DNA from: an uncultured Erysipelotrichaceae bacterium
Lineage (GTDB): Bacteria > Bacillota_I > Bacilli_A > Erysipelotrichales > Erysipelotrichaceae
Reading direction: 5' to 3'
Length of the DNA: 5,121 nt
Assembly (NCBI GenBank): GCA_902795875.1
Contig: CADBND010000027.1
Span: 1 to 5,121, forward strand
Shown: positions 1 through 5,121 of the stretch, piece after piece
Layout: each line of letters opens with the position of its first letter
Numbering within the stretch: position 1 is the first letter of the stretch
Notes under the pieces: model-generated
What the model saw: only the letters and a program-made list of their open reading frames with translations
What the model was told of the DNA's origin: nothing
Databases searched by the model: none
Position numbers and translations under genes: made by a program

Positions 1-447
1 AAGCAGGGTCGCTACCAGCAGGTTCATTACGGCCGTAAAGGAATTGGCATCACCAATCAGCAGATTTGCGATGCCGATCAGAAGATTTGCGAGGCCTAAG
101 ATCAGGACCATCTTGTGGATCTTGCTGAGATGAGCGATCCTTGAATCGAGATCGGAAAAGATGTCGTATCTGCCCAGCTCGCTCTTCTTGCGGAAGTAGA
201 CCCATTGTAAGACTCTGCCGATATATTCCGCACCGGTCTGTTCCATAAAGTTGATGTAGTCTTCATCAAAGGGATGCATCTCCAGACGGACTGTATACTC
301 GTTCGCTTCTGTCTTTTCAAATGTATAGCGGCAATAGCCAACTTCGACTAAGGTCCATCCGTTTACAGCCATCTCATTGAGCCAGCGCTCTTCTTTTTCA
401 AAGTCCCATACCCAGAACCATCTGTATTTTGTCATTGTTTCAGTCAT
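1..447 (-). CDS. DUF2812 domain protein, 3' end outside window
   Basis: The reading frame starts at the ATG at 447 and stays open for 149 codons to the window edge, so the C-terminus is missing. Residues 7-105 are soluble and aromatic-rich, with a KYRWFWVWDFEKEE opening, a WLNEMAVNGWTL segment and a GAEYIGRVLQWVYFRK segment. This is the pattern of the DUF2812 family, which is commonly encoded next to PadR regulators in Bacillota. A hydrophobic segment begins near residue 113 and continues past 131, with probably another from 137, so this is a membrane protein with an N-terminal cytoplasmic domain. The 447 start is preferred over the in-frame ATG at 435 because an AAAGGAAA site (453-460) sits about 8 bases upstream of it. 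The gene overlaps the end of padR by 8 bases, which implies translational coupling. The biochemical role is unknown. It may sense or relay a membrane signal to the PadR partner, but that is inference. Family assignment is by recognition of the sequence pattern. Confidence 0.83.
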   Translation of the reverse strand, partial: MTETMTKYRWFWVWDFEKEERWLNEMAVNGWTLVEVGYCRYTFEKTEANEYTVRLEMHPFDEDYINFMEQTGAEYIGRVLQWVYFRKKSELGRYDIFSDLDSRIAHLSKIHKMVLILGLANLLIGIANLLIGDANSFTAVMNLLVATLL

Positions 448-763
448 TGTTGTTTCCTTTCATGATCTCATCGCCGTTTGCGACAAGTTCTCTTAAGCGT
501 TCAATTTCATCTTTCAGGATCTTCAATCCTAAGGGAGTGATCTGGTAATTCTTTTTTCGGCTCCCGTCTTCGACAGGAAGTTGTATGATCCACCCTTTTT
601 CCACCATAGAGTTCAAAGCACCGTATAATGTCCCGGCTGCCAGACGGACACGTCCTCTGGAGAGCCGTTCTGCTTCCTGCATGATGCCATAACCGTGTTG
701 GGGATCATAGAGAGAAAGCAGGATGTAATAGGTTGCTTCAGTCAGTACAATATTTTCCGGCAT
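440..763 (-). CDS. PadR family transcriptional regulator
   Basis: A 107-residue winged-helix repressor of the short PadR subfamily. Residues 5-80 form the DNA-binding domain: LTEATYYILLSL (helix 1), HGYGIMQEAERL (24-34), the signature AAGTLYGALNSMVEKGWI (42-59, recognition helix), and the wing with the basic patch GSRKKNYQITPLG (67-79). Residues 81-97 are a charged helix, KILKDEIERLRELVANG, that should mediate dimerisation. Full length is normal for the family. The ATG at 763 follows an excellent AGGAGGA site at 769-775 with a 5-base spacing. PadR proteins bind inverted repeats at their own promoters and at nearby, often transporter, promoters, and are released by small hydrophobic ligands or stress signals. 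Here the promoter is overlaid by a regular inverted-repeat array, so autorepression is very likely (inference). It is co-transcribed with the downstream DUF2812 gene and divergent from an MFS transporter operon. The ligand cannot be deduced. Confidence 0.95.
   Translation of the reverse strand: MPENIVLTEATYYILLSLYDPQHGYGIMQEAERLSRGRVRLAAGTLYGALNSMVEKGWIIQLPVEDGSRKKNYQITPLGLKILKDEIERLRELVANGDEIMKGNNND
453..460 (-). promoter_or_regulatory. Ribosome binding site of DUF2812 gene, inside padR
   Basis: The minus strand reads AAAGGAAA within the last codons of padR. Its GG pair lies 8 bases before the ATG at 447 and about 20 bases before the alternative ATG at 435, so it supports the overlapping start. 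Confidence 0.55.
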
Positions 764-768
764 AGATA

Positions 769-775
769 TCCTCCT
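769..775 (-). promoter_or_regulatory. Ribosome binding site of padR
   Basis: The minus strand reads AGGAGGA here, followed by five bases and the ATG at 763. This near-perfect Shine-Dalgarno sequence fixes the padR start. Confidence 0.85.
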
Positions 776-785
776 ATATTGTCAA

Positions 786-832
786 ACGATATATCGTCTC
801 TCGATATATACACTATATCGTCATCCGATATA
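786..832. promoter_or_regulatory. Periodic inverted-repeat operator array, probably bound by PadR
   Basis: Four copies of a 7-base half-site alternate in orientation: TATATCG at 790-796, CGATATA at 802-808, TATATCG at 814-820 and CGATATA at 826-832. Each is separated by exactly 5 bases (spacers tctct, tacac, tcatc), so centres fall every 12 bases at 793, 805, 817 and 829. The first copy also lies inside a perfect 12-base palindrome, ACGATATATCGT (786-797), which supplies a fifth, overlapping half-site. All of this is visible directly. AT-rich dyads of this sort are typical of PadR operators in Bacillota. Its overlap with the padR promoter makes the adjacent PadR protein the obvious ligand (inference). 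The regular spacing suggests several dimers binding side by side, on successive turns of the helix. Confidence 0.8.
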
Positions 833-840
833 ATTGTCAA
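812..840 (-). promoter_or_regulatory. Sigma-A promoter of the padR operon
   Basis: On the minus strand the -35 box is a perfect TTGACA (840-835), followed by a 17-base spacer and the -10 box TATAGT (817-812). Transcription should start near 805, giving a leader of about 40 bases to the padR ATG at 763. The promoter would be strong if unoccupied. Half-sites of the inverted-repeat array lie in the spacer, across the -10 box, over the start site and just downstream, which is the arrangement expected for tight repression by steric block. Confidence 0.85.
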
Positions 841-937
841 GTATATTTCTGATCTTTGATGTAATCGGAATCAATAAGATCGATGGATCTTCTTGTACGA
901 TCATTCAAGATGGTATTATTTTGTTTTGTTTGTTCTT

Positions 938-966
938 TTGACAGTGAAGAAACGAGTTTTTACAAT
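938..966 (+). promoter_or_regulatory. Sigma-A promoter of the transporter-hydrolase operon
   Basis: A perfect -35 box TTGACA (938-943), a 17-base spacer and a -10 box TACAAT (961-966) predict a start site near 972-974. That leaves a leader of only about 16 bases before the ATG at 989. The promoter position rules out upstream starts in the same frame (TTG at 893, ATG at 965), since they would not be in this transcript. No TATATCG/CGATATA half-site overlaps it; the nearest ends about 105 bases upstream of the -35 box. Confidence 0.8.
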
Positions 967-972
967 GGAATC

Positions 973-978
973 GAGGGG
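973..978 (+). promoter_or_regulatory. Ribosome binding site of the first MFS gene
   Basis: GAGGGG lies 10 bases before the ATG at 989. It is the only purine-rich Shine-Dalgarno candidate near the possible starts and lies at or very near the predicted 5' end of the transcript. The spacing is slightly long. Confidence 0.55.
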
Positions 979-988
979 TATAAAGCAT

Positions 989-2305
989 ATGAAAAAAAGA
1001 TCTAATCTGCGTTTCTGGGTCCTGGTCTGGGGACTCGGTCTGATCGGCCAGTTGTGCTGGAATATTGAGAATCAATGGTTCAATACATTTGTCTATGCCA
1101 AGATCGCCAAGGATCCGACCATCATTTCCTGGATGGTTGCGGTGTCGGCGATCGCGACGACTGTATCCACGTTCTTATTTGGAACATTGTCTGACAGATG
1201 TGGCAAGCGGAAGCCGTTCATGGCTGTCGGTTATATCCTGTGGGGCATCTTCACGATCCTGTTTGGGACGACGGAGTTCATTGCGAAGGGGAATGCGGCC
1301 AACGTCGTCGTCGTAGCCGGTACGGCTGTCGTTCTTGCGGATGCGCTGATGTCTTTCTTCGGTTCGATGGGCAACGATGCGAGTTTCAATGCCTGGCTGA
1401 ATGATTCGATGACCGAGGAAAACAGGGGTGGTATCGGTGCCGCTTTGGCTACGCAGCCGGTCATCGGTACGATATTAGGTACGATACTGGGTGGGATCCT
1501 GATCGGAAGCGAAGACAACTACATGCGTCTGTTTGTCGTATTCGGCGGATTGGTGATCGTCTTCGGTATCCTTTCTCTTTTCCTGGTGGAAGACCGCAAG
1601 GATCTGAAACCGTATAAGGAGGGCAGTTTCTTTTCCCAGCTCTGTAAGGCATTCAATCTTTCGGAACTGCTGAAACATAAGGAGCTGGTCTGGGTCTTCC
1701 TGGTCTTGACCACTTATTTCATTGCTTTCAATGTCTATTATCCGCATGTCGGAAACTATATGATCTATTATCTCGGCTTCTCAGCCGATTCCATCGGCAT
1801 CATACAGGGTATCGCATTGATCCTGGGCATGTTTTCCGTGATCCCTTCTTCGAAACTGCTGAATAAGGGAAAGTTCACTCTGGCGGCTTCCGTTTCGATC
1901 ATTCTGAGTATGGTCGGTGTCGGGTTATTAGGGCTGTTTGGCCGTCCGCAGTACATCGATCCTTCTACGATCCTGAACTGGTCGCTTCTGGTAGGATTGT
2001 TTTTCTTCGGTTGCGGTTACATCATGTTTATGCAGGTAACTTCGGTCTGGATGAAACAATTGTTTCCGGAGGATTCTAAGGGACAGTTCGAGGGCTTCCG
2101 TATCATCTTTTTCGTTCTGATCCCGTGGATCGTTTCGCCTTTTATCGCCAACCCGATCATCAAGAACAACGGTGAGATCATCGATTCCAACGGATTGAGT
2201 GCTTATCTTCCGACACATGTGCTGTTTCTGGTGTCGACGGTCCTGATCCTTCTTACTTTCGTTCCGCTTTTCTTTGCGGCGAAAAAACACAGGGAAGGAA
2301 AATGA
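989..2305 (+). CDS. MFS transporter, GPH/MFS_2-like
   Basis: A 438-residue integral membrane protein with about 12 predicted helices, roughly at residues 9-24, 46-66, 77-94, 106-126, 153-172, 182-200, 233-251, 266-286, 298-317, 332-350, 370-388 and 409-430. The loop between helices 2 and 3 carries the MFS signature GTLSDRCGKRKPF (65-77). Helix 1 has a WNIENQWFN stretch, and the loop before helix 11 reads PEDSKGQFEGFR (360-371). This pattern resembles the glycoside-pentoside-hexuronide (MFS_2) cation symporters more than drug exporters, so import of a sugar, glycoside or other small organic solute is the best guess; the substrate is unknown. The ATG at 989 is chosen because a promoter ends at 966 and a ribosome site lies at 973-978. 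The frame is open upstream to a TTG at 893, but that extension is not supported. The stop overlaps the start of the hydrolase gene, indicating an operon with coupled translation. Confidence 0.88.
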   Translation: MKKRSNLRFWVLVWGLGLIGQLCWNIENQWFNTFVYAKIAKDPTIISWMVAVSAIATTVSTFLFGTLSDRCGKRKPFMAVGYILWGIFTILFGTTEFIAKGNAANVVVVAGTAVVLADALMSFFGSMGNDASFNAWLNDSMTEENRGGIGAALATQPVIGTILGTILGGILIGSEDNYMRLFVVFGGLVIVFGILSLFLVEDRKDLKPYKEGSFFSQLCKAFNLSELLKHKELVWVFLVLTTYFIAFNVYYPHVGNYMIYYLGFSADSIGIIQGIALILGMFSVIPSSKLLNKGKFTLAASVSIILSMVGVGLLGLFGRPQYIDPSTILNWSLLVGLFFFGCGYIMFMQVTSVWMKQLFPEDSKGQFEGFRIIFFVLIPWIVSPFIANPIIKNNGEIIDSNGLSAYLPTHVLFLVSTVLILLTFVPLFFAAKKHREGK

Positions 2306-3213
2306 TGAAGATCCTTTTCATTCTGATCCTGCTTCTGCTTGCGGTGATCTTCTTTCTCGCTGAGATGTGTCTGAAACTGATCACGCATCCCAAAAGATAC
2401 AGCGAAGAAGAGATGCGCAGGTCGGAGATCGACAAAGGCTTTAGCGAAGGGATCGATGCTTACGAGAACGATTGGAAAAGAGAAGCATTTGTGCTTTCGA
2501 GTAATGATGCGACGATCTCGGGAGAATTCATTTCCAATGAAAAAGGAGACGGGAAAAAGGTCGCCATCATTGCCCATGGGCATACAGCAAACCGTTATGC
2601 TTCTCTGAAGTATGCGAATATGTTTTACAAGCTGGGATACGATATCGTGATCTATGATGAGCGGTATTTCGGAAGATCCACCGGTCCTTATTCCACGTTG
2701 GGACAGGAGGAAGTGAAGGATCTTTGTGCGGTGATAAAGCTTGTGAAGGAAAGATATGGGGAAGACGTGAAGATCGCACTACATGGCGAATCGATGGGAG
2801 CAGCGACAGTCTTACTGGCGTTGAAATATGAGAAGCCGGCATTTGTCGTAGCGGATTGTCCCTTTTCCGACAGCAAGAGGCTGTTTGATGAATATGTCGT
2901 AAACAATCTGCACATCCCGCCTGTCTTTGTGATCCCGCTTGTGATACTTTTAGGCAAGATCCAGTATCGCTACTTTCTCAAGGATGTTTCACCTATTCAG
3001 GCAGTAAAAAACAGTGATGTGCCGATCTGTTTCATGCATGGAGACAGCGACAAACTGATCGATTGCGATCACAGTAAGACGATGTATAAGCTTTGTAAGG
3101 ATCCGCGAAGTCAGATCCATATCTTCAAGGGAGCCGATCATGCGGAGTCGGTCGTGAAGCATCCGGTCGAATACGAAAGGATACTGTCTGAATTTATAGG
3201 TTCAATAAAATGA
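2302..3213 (+). CDS. Membrane-anchored alpha/beta hydrolase, YqkD-like
   Basis: A 303-residue serine hydrolase. Residues 3-20 are a strongly hydrophobic N-terminal segment without a lipobox or clear cleavage site, so it is probably a membrane anchor. The hydrolase fold follows from about residue 62: the oxyanion-type HGHTANR (92-98), the YDERYFGRSTG strand-loop (118-128), the nucleophile elbow HGESMGA with Ser164, the conserved ADCPFSD (184-190), HGDSD with probable acid Asp250, and GADHAES with catalytic His280. Length, anchor and motifs match Bacillus subtilis YqkD and its relatives, which are putative esterases of undefined substrate. The start overlaps the transporter stop (ATGA). A second ATG at 2305 is equally possible and has better spacing from the AGGGAAGG site at 2291-2298; it would shorten the protein by one residue. 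Co-expression with the transporter suggests that the pair handles related, perhaps acylated, compounds (inference). The stop codon lies within the terminator stem. Confidence 0.9.
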   Translation: MMKILFILILLLLAVIFFLAEMCLKLITHPKRYSEEEMRRSEIDKGFSEGIDAYENDWKREAFVLSSNDATISGEFISNEKGDGKKVAIIAHGHTANRYASLKYANMFYKLGYDIVIYDERYFGRSTGPYSTLGQEEVKDLCAVIKLVKERYGEDVKIALHGESMGAATVLLALKYEKPAFVVADCPFSDSKRLFDEYVVNNLHIPPVFVIPLVILLGKIQYRYFLKDVSPIQAVKNSDVPICFMHGDSDKLIDCDHSKTMYKLCKDPRSQIHIFKGADHAESVVKHPVEYERILSEFIGSIK

Positions 3214-3234
3214 GGTCTTCATGGAAGACCTCAT
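3210..3234. terminator. Bidirectional intrinsic terminator between convergent genes
   Basis: An 11-base perfect stem (arms 3210-3220 and 3224-3234, core TGAGGTCTTC pairing with GAAGACCTCA) closes a 3-base loop. On the plus strand it is followed by the T-rich tract TATTTCTTTCT and ends the hydrolase operon. On the minus strand it is followed by TTTTATTG and ends the second MFS gene. The hydrolase stop codon (3211-3213) lies in the left arm. Confidence 0.88.
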
Positions 3235-3242
3235 ATTTCTTT

Positions 3243-4466
3243 CTATTGTCTGGCTTCAAAGTCTGTTTCGATCTTGGTCAGCTGTTTTCTGAACAGGTAT
3301 GTGTAGACGGCTGCAGACAGTACGATGACCGCCATGATGGTCCACATCGTCGGAGTATAACCGAGAGCTTTTGCGACCTGTCCGCACATCGCCGGCCCGA
3401 TCAGTGTTGCGGAATCCAATGCGATGAAGTTGGTGGAAGAAGCTGAACCTCTTTTCTCCGGGGGTACGGATTTCATGCACAGGGACTGTACAGCCGGCTG
3501 TACAGAACCGTATCCGAAGGAATTGATGATGGCGACGATGATCAGGTGCCACAGCTTCGTGGACTGTCCGATCAGGAACAGTGACAGGGATGTCATCAGG
3601 ACGGCAGGGATGGCGACTTTGACGAATCCGTATTTGTCGGTCATCTTTCCTACCAGTGGTTTGGATGCCATGAGAGCGAGGGCATTGACTGTGAAGTAAA
3701 GTGATGCCTGCGGGATCCCTCTTTCTTGTGCATAGACTAAGAAGAAAGAGTTGATGGAAGTGACACCGATATTGATCAGGAAGTTGATCCCTGAAGGAGG
3801 AAGTGCTTCCTTGGATATCATATTGTTGAGATTGAGTTTGAAGATACCGGTACCGCGGTTAGGAACTTTGACGATGAGCCCGACGAGGATCATCGATCCA
3901 AACATCATTGCGGATGTGATCAGATAGGCAACGTTGTAGCCGACGAGATCTTTGAGATTGACGCCGACAGTAGGTCCTATTGTCTGGCCAACTGACTGGG
4001 CAAGAGCGAAGATGCCCATTCCGGAGGAGAACTGATCTTTCGGAATACAGTCAGCGACGATCGTCAGCATACAGGCATTTCCGAAGGCATTGCCTATGCC
4101 TTGTAAGAGACGGAAGAATTTCATGACGGTGATGACACCAATCCCTGTTTTACCAGATAGGAAGGGCGAAAGAGCGAAGCCCAGATAGGATGTTCCGAAC
4201 AGGATCATGGCCATCTGGAACAGTCTTTTCCGGTTATAGGCGTTCATCGCCGGTCCGGCGATGAAACGGAATATGAGTGCCGTCAAAGCAAACATCGACA
4301 TGAGCTGACCGATCTGATCGGCGGGTGCTCCTGTGGATTTGGCGTAGAGCGACAGCATCGAATTGGACATCTGCGCACTCAATGTGAATAATACATTTGA
4401 TATAAAGACAGAGATAAACATGGGGTTCCAGAGTTTATCGGGTGTCTTGAATCCTTTTTCTTCCAT
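3243..4466 (-). CDS. MFS transporter, DHA1-type efflux pump
   Basis: A 407-residue membrane protein with about 12 helices and a charged, soluble tail (393-407). Three MFS motifs are visible. Motif B, RLLQGIGNAFGNA (119-131), lies in helix 4. Motif C, GQTIGPTVG (160-168), lies in helix 5 and is the hallmark of proton antiporters. A motif A copy, GKMTDKYGF (273-281), lies between helices 8 and 9 of the second half. The motif A copy in the first half is degenerate: GPAMNAYNRKRL (71-82) lacks the usual Asp-Arg pair. Together these point to drug or metabolite efflux driven by protons (family inference); the substrate is unknown. The ATG at 4466 is chosen because an AGGAAGG site lies 9 bases upstream and the protein then starts as MFS proteins normally do. 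The frame stays open up to 4631, but that extension crosses a terminator and enters kbl. It is convergent with the hydrolase operon and downstream of kbl, from which a terminator separates it. Confidence 0.9.
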   Translation of the reverse strand: MEEKGFKTPDKLWNPMFISVFISNVLFTLSAQMSNSMLSLYAKSTGAPADQIGQLMSMFALTALIFRFIAGPAMNAYNRKRLFQMAMILFGTSYLGFALSPFLSGKTGIGVITVMKFFRLLQGIGNAFGNACMLTIVADCIPKDQFSSGMGIFALAQSVGQTIGPTVGVNLKDLVGYNVAYLITSAMMFGSMILVGLIVKVPNRGTGIFKLNLNNMISKEALPPSGINFLINIGVTSINSFFLVYAQERGIPQASLYFTVNALALMASKPLVGKMTDKYGFVKVAIPAVLMTSLSLFLIGQSTKLWHLIIVAIINSFGYGSVQPAVQSLCMKSVPPEKRGSASSTNFIALDSATLIGPAMCGQVAKALGYTPTMWTIMAVIVLSAAVYTYLFRKQLTKIETDFEARQ

Positions 4467-4475
4467 AAAAATATA

Positions 4476-4482
4476 CCTTCCT
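4476..4482 (-). promoter_or_regulatory. Ribosome binding site of the second MFS gene
   Basis: The minus strand reads AGGAAGG, then nine A/T bases, then the ATG at 4466. It decides the start against the longer open frame. In the 70 bases upstream of it (to the terminator at 4541) only a weak promoter candidate is visible: TTGGAA at 4525-4520 without a good -10 partner. How this gene is transcribed is therefore not clear from sequence; read-through from kbl is possible. Confidence 0.7.
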
Positions 4483-4540
4483 GACGATTTAATTTTTACA
4501 GAAAAAGAAAAGGAGTTTCTTCCAAGTATTTCCCTAAATA

Positions 4541-4565
4541 AAAGCCCTTTTTGAAAAAGGGCTTT
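4541..4565 (-). terminator. Intrinsic terminator of kbl
   Basis: On the minus strand AAAGCCCTTTTT (4565-4554) can pair with AAAAAGGGCTTT (4552-4541). The realistic form is a stem of nine or ten bases with a short A/T loop, followed by a T-rich tail (TTTTATTT counting the end of the stem). It lies 29 bases after the kbl stop and marks the end of that transcript, upstream of the second MFS gene. Confidence 0.85.
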
Positions 4566-4594
4566 CTGTAGGAATGATTTCTGTTTAAGATCGC

Positions 4595-5121
4595 TTAGCG
4601 TCCGATCTCTTCTCTGGTTTTGATCAGGCATTCGACGACGTGGTCGATGTCTTGTTTTGTGTGGTTTCCGCAGACCTGTGTACGGATACGGGCTTTTCCT
4701 TTCGGCACGACCGGATAGGAGAAGGCGACAACGTAGATGCCTTTTTCCCGCATCTTGGCAGCGTATTCCACAGCAAGTTTCTCGTCGTACAACATGATCG
4801 GTACGATCGGGTGGGTACCGTCGATGATGTCGAAGCCGTTTTCTTTCAGCTTGTTGCGGTAGTACTGGGTGACGTCCATCAGGTGCTTTCTGAGTTCATC
4901 GCCTTTTGAAAGGATGTCGAAGAGTTCGATGCTGGCACCGACGATCGCCGGAGCGAGGGAGTTGGAGAAAAGATAAGGTCTGCTTCTTTGTCTGAGCAGG
5001 TCGATGATCTCTTTCCTGCCGGAGGTATAGCCGCCGGATGCTCCGCCAAGTGCCTTGCCTAAGGTACCGGTAATGATGTCGACTCTTCCCTGGACGCCGC
5101 AATATTCCGGCGATCCGCCGC
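4595..5121 (-). CDS. kbl: Glycine C-acetyltransferase (2-amino-3-ketobutyrate CoA ligase), 5' end outside window
   Basis: The last 174 residues of a PLP-dependent class II aminotransferase-fold enzyme. Related full-length proteins have about 395-400 residues, so more than half, including the start, lies beyond the right edge. The enzyme converts 2-amino-3-oxobutyrate and CoA to glycine and acetyl-CoA in the cytoplasm, the second step of threonine breakdown after threonine dehydrogenase. Visible landmarks are GRVDIITGTLGKALGGASGG, where the Lys at codon 5056-5054 is the expected PLP Schiff-base lysine, then RQRSRPYLFSNSLAPAI, HPIVPIMLYD, and the C-terminal GIYVVAFSYPVVPKGKARIR. These segments match E. 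coli Kbl closely and distinguish it from 8-amino-7-oxononanoate synthase (BioF). The frame is intact. A methionine at 4879 is internal and not a start. A terminator follows directly, so any tdh partner must lie upstream, outside the window. Confidence 0.93.
   Translation of the reverse strand, partial: GGSPEYCGVQGRVDIITGTLGKALGGASGGYTSGRKEIIDLLRQRSRPYLFSNSLAPAIVGASIELFDILSKGDELRKHLMDVTQYYRNKLKENGFDIIDGTHPIVPIMLYDEKLAVEYAAKMREKGIYVVAFSYPVVPKGKARIRTQVCGNHTKQDIDHVVECLIKTREEIGR

Noticed and set aside
102..341. 79-residue minus-strand frame
   Set aside because: It lies in another frame of the DUF2812 gene, which has clear family sequence and continues to the window edge; no ribosome site or recognisable domain.
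786..832. CRISPR-like or phase-variable repeat interpretation of the 12-base periodic array
   Set aside because: Units are 7 bases in alternating orientation across a promoter, with spacers of 5 bases; this is an operator pattern and not a CRISPR array.
893..988. N-terminal extension of the first MFS protein from a TTG start
   Set aside because: A near-consensus promoter at 938-966 lies inside it, no ribosome site precedes it, and the MFS domain begins normally after the ATG at 989.
1928..2583. Long antisense frames opposite the MFS gene and the hydrolase gene (1928-2290 and 2203-2583)
   Set aside because: Highly charged translations without domains, opposite well-supported genes; typical codon-bias shadows.
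3210..3446. 78-residue plus-strand frame starting at the terminator
   Set aside because: It starts in the terminator stem and is antisense to the conserved C-terminus of the second MFS protein; no ribosome site.
4467..4631. 55-residue N-terminal extension of the second MFS protein
   Set aside because: It runs through the kbl terminator and into the kbl coding end in another frame, has a low-complexity basic composition, and a good ribosome site supports the ATG at 4466.
4879..4881. ATG at 4879 as the start of a short 94-residue protein
   Set aside because: The same frame is open to the window edge and encodes continuous Kbl sequence including the PLP lysine, so this methionine is internal.

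Overview
The window looks like chromosomal DNA of a low-to-moderate-GC Bacillota (Firmicute). The signs are a PadR regulator paired with a DUF2812 protein, a YqkD-like membrane-anchored alpha/beta hydrolase, strong AGGAGG-type ribosome binding sites, canonical sigma-A promoters and U-tract intrinsic terminators. An Erysipelotrichia- or Clostridia-like host is plausible, but the sequence alone does not fix it. There are no RNA genes, insertion sequences, CRISPR arrays or phage genes.

Layout, left to right. (1) Positions 1-763, minus strand: a two-gene operon of a PadR-type repressor and a DUF2812 protein whose 3' end is cut by the window edge. The genes overlap by 8 bp. (2) Positions 764-988: a divergent control region. 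It holds a near-consensus minus-strand promoter buried in a striking array of alternating TATATCG/CGATATA half-sites spaced exactly 12 bp apart, and a separate near-consensus plus-strand promoter at 938-966. (3) Positions 989-3213, plus strand: a translationally coupled operon (ATGA overlap) of a 12-TM MFS transporter resembling the GPH/MFS_2 sugar-symporter group and a YqkD-like serine hydrolase with an N-terminal membrane anchor. (4) Positions 3210-3234: one hairpin that can terminate both convergent transcription units. (5) Positions 3243-4466, minus strand: a second, unrelated MFS transporter with the antiporter motif typical of DHA1 drug/H+ efflux. (6) Positions 4541-4565: a terminator, then 4595-5121, minus strand: the C-terminal part of glycine C-acetyltransferase (kbl), cut at its N-terminal side by the window edge.

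How the parts may work together (inference): PadR most likely represses its own operon through the half-site array, and could also influence the divergent transporter-hydrolase operon. The transporter and hydrolase are probably made together and act on related compounds. The second MFS protein and kbl belong to separate units and show no evident link to the rest. Most of the window is ordinary metabolism and transport. The most interesting parts are the periodic PadR operator and the poorly understood PadR/DUF2812 pair next to the transporter-esterase operon.
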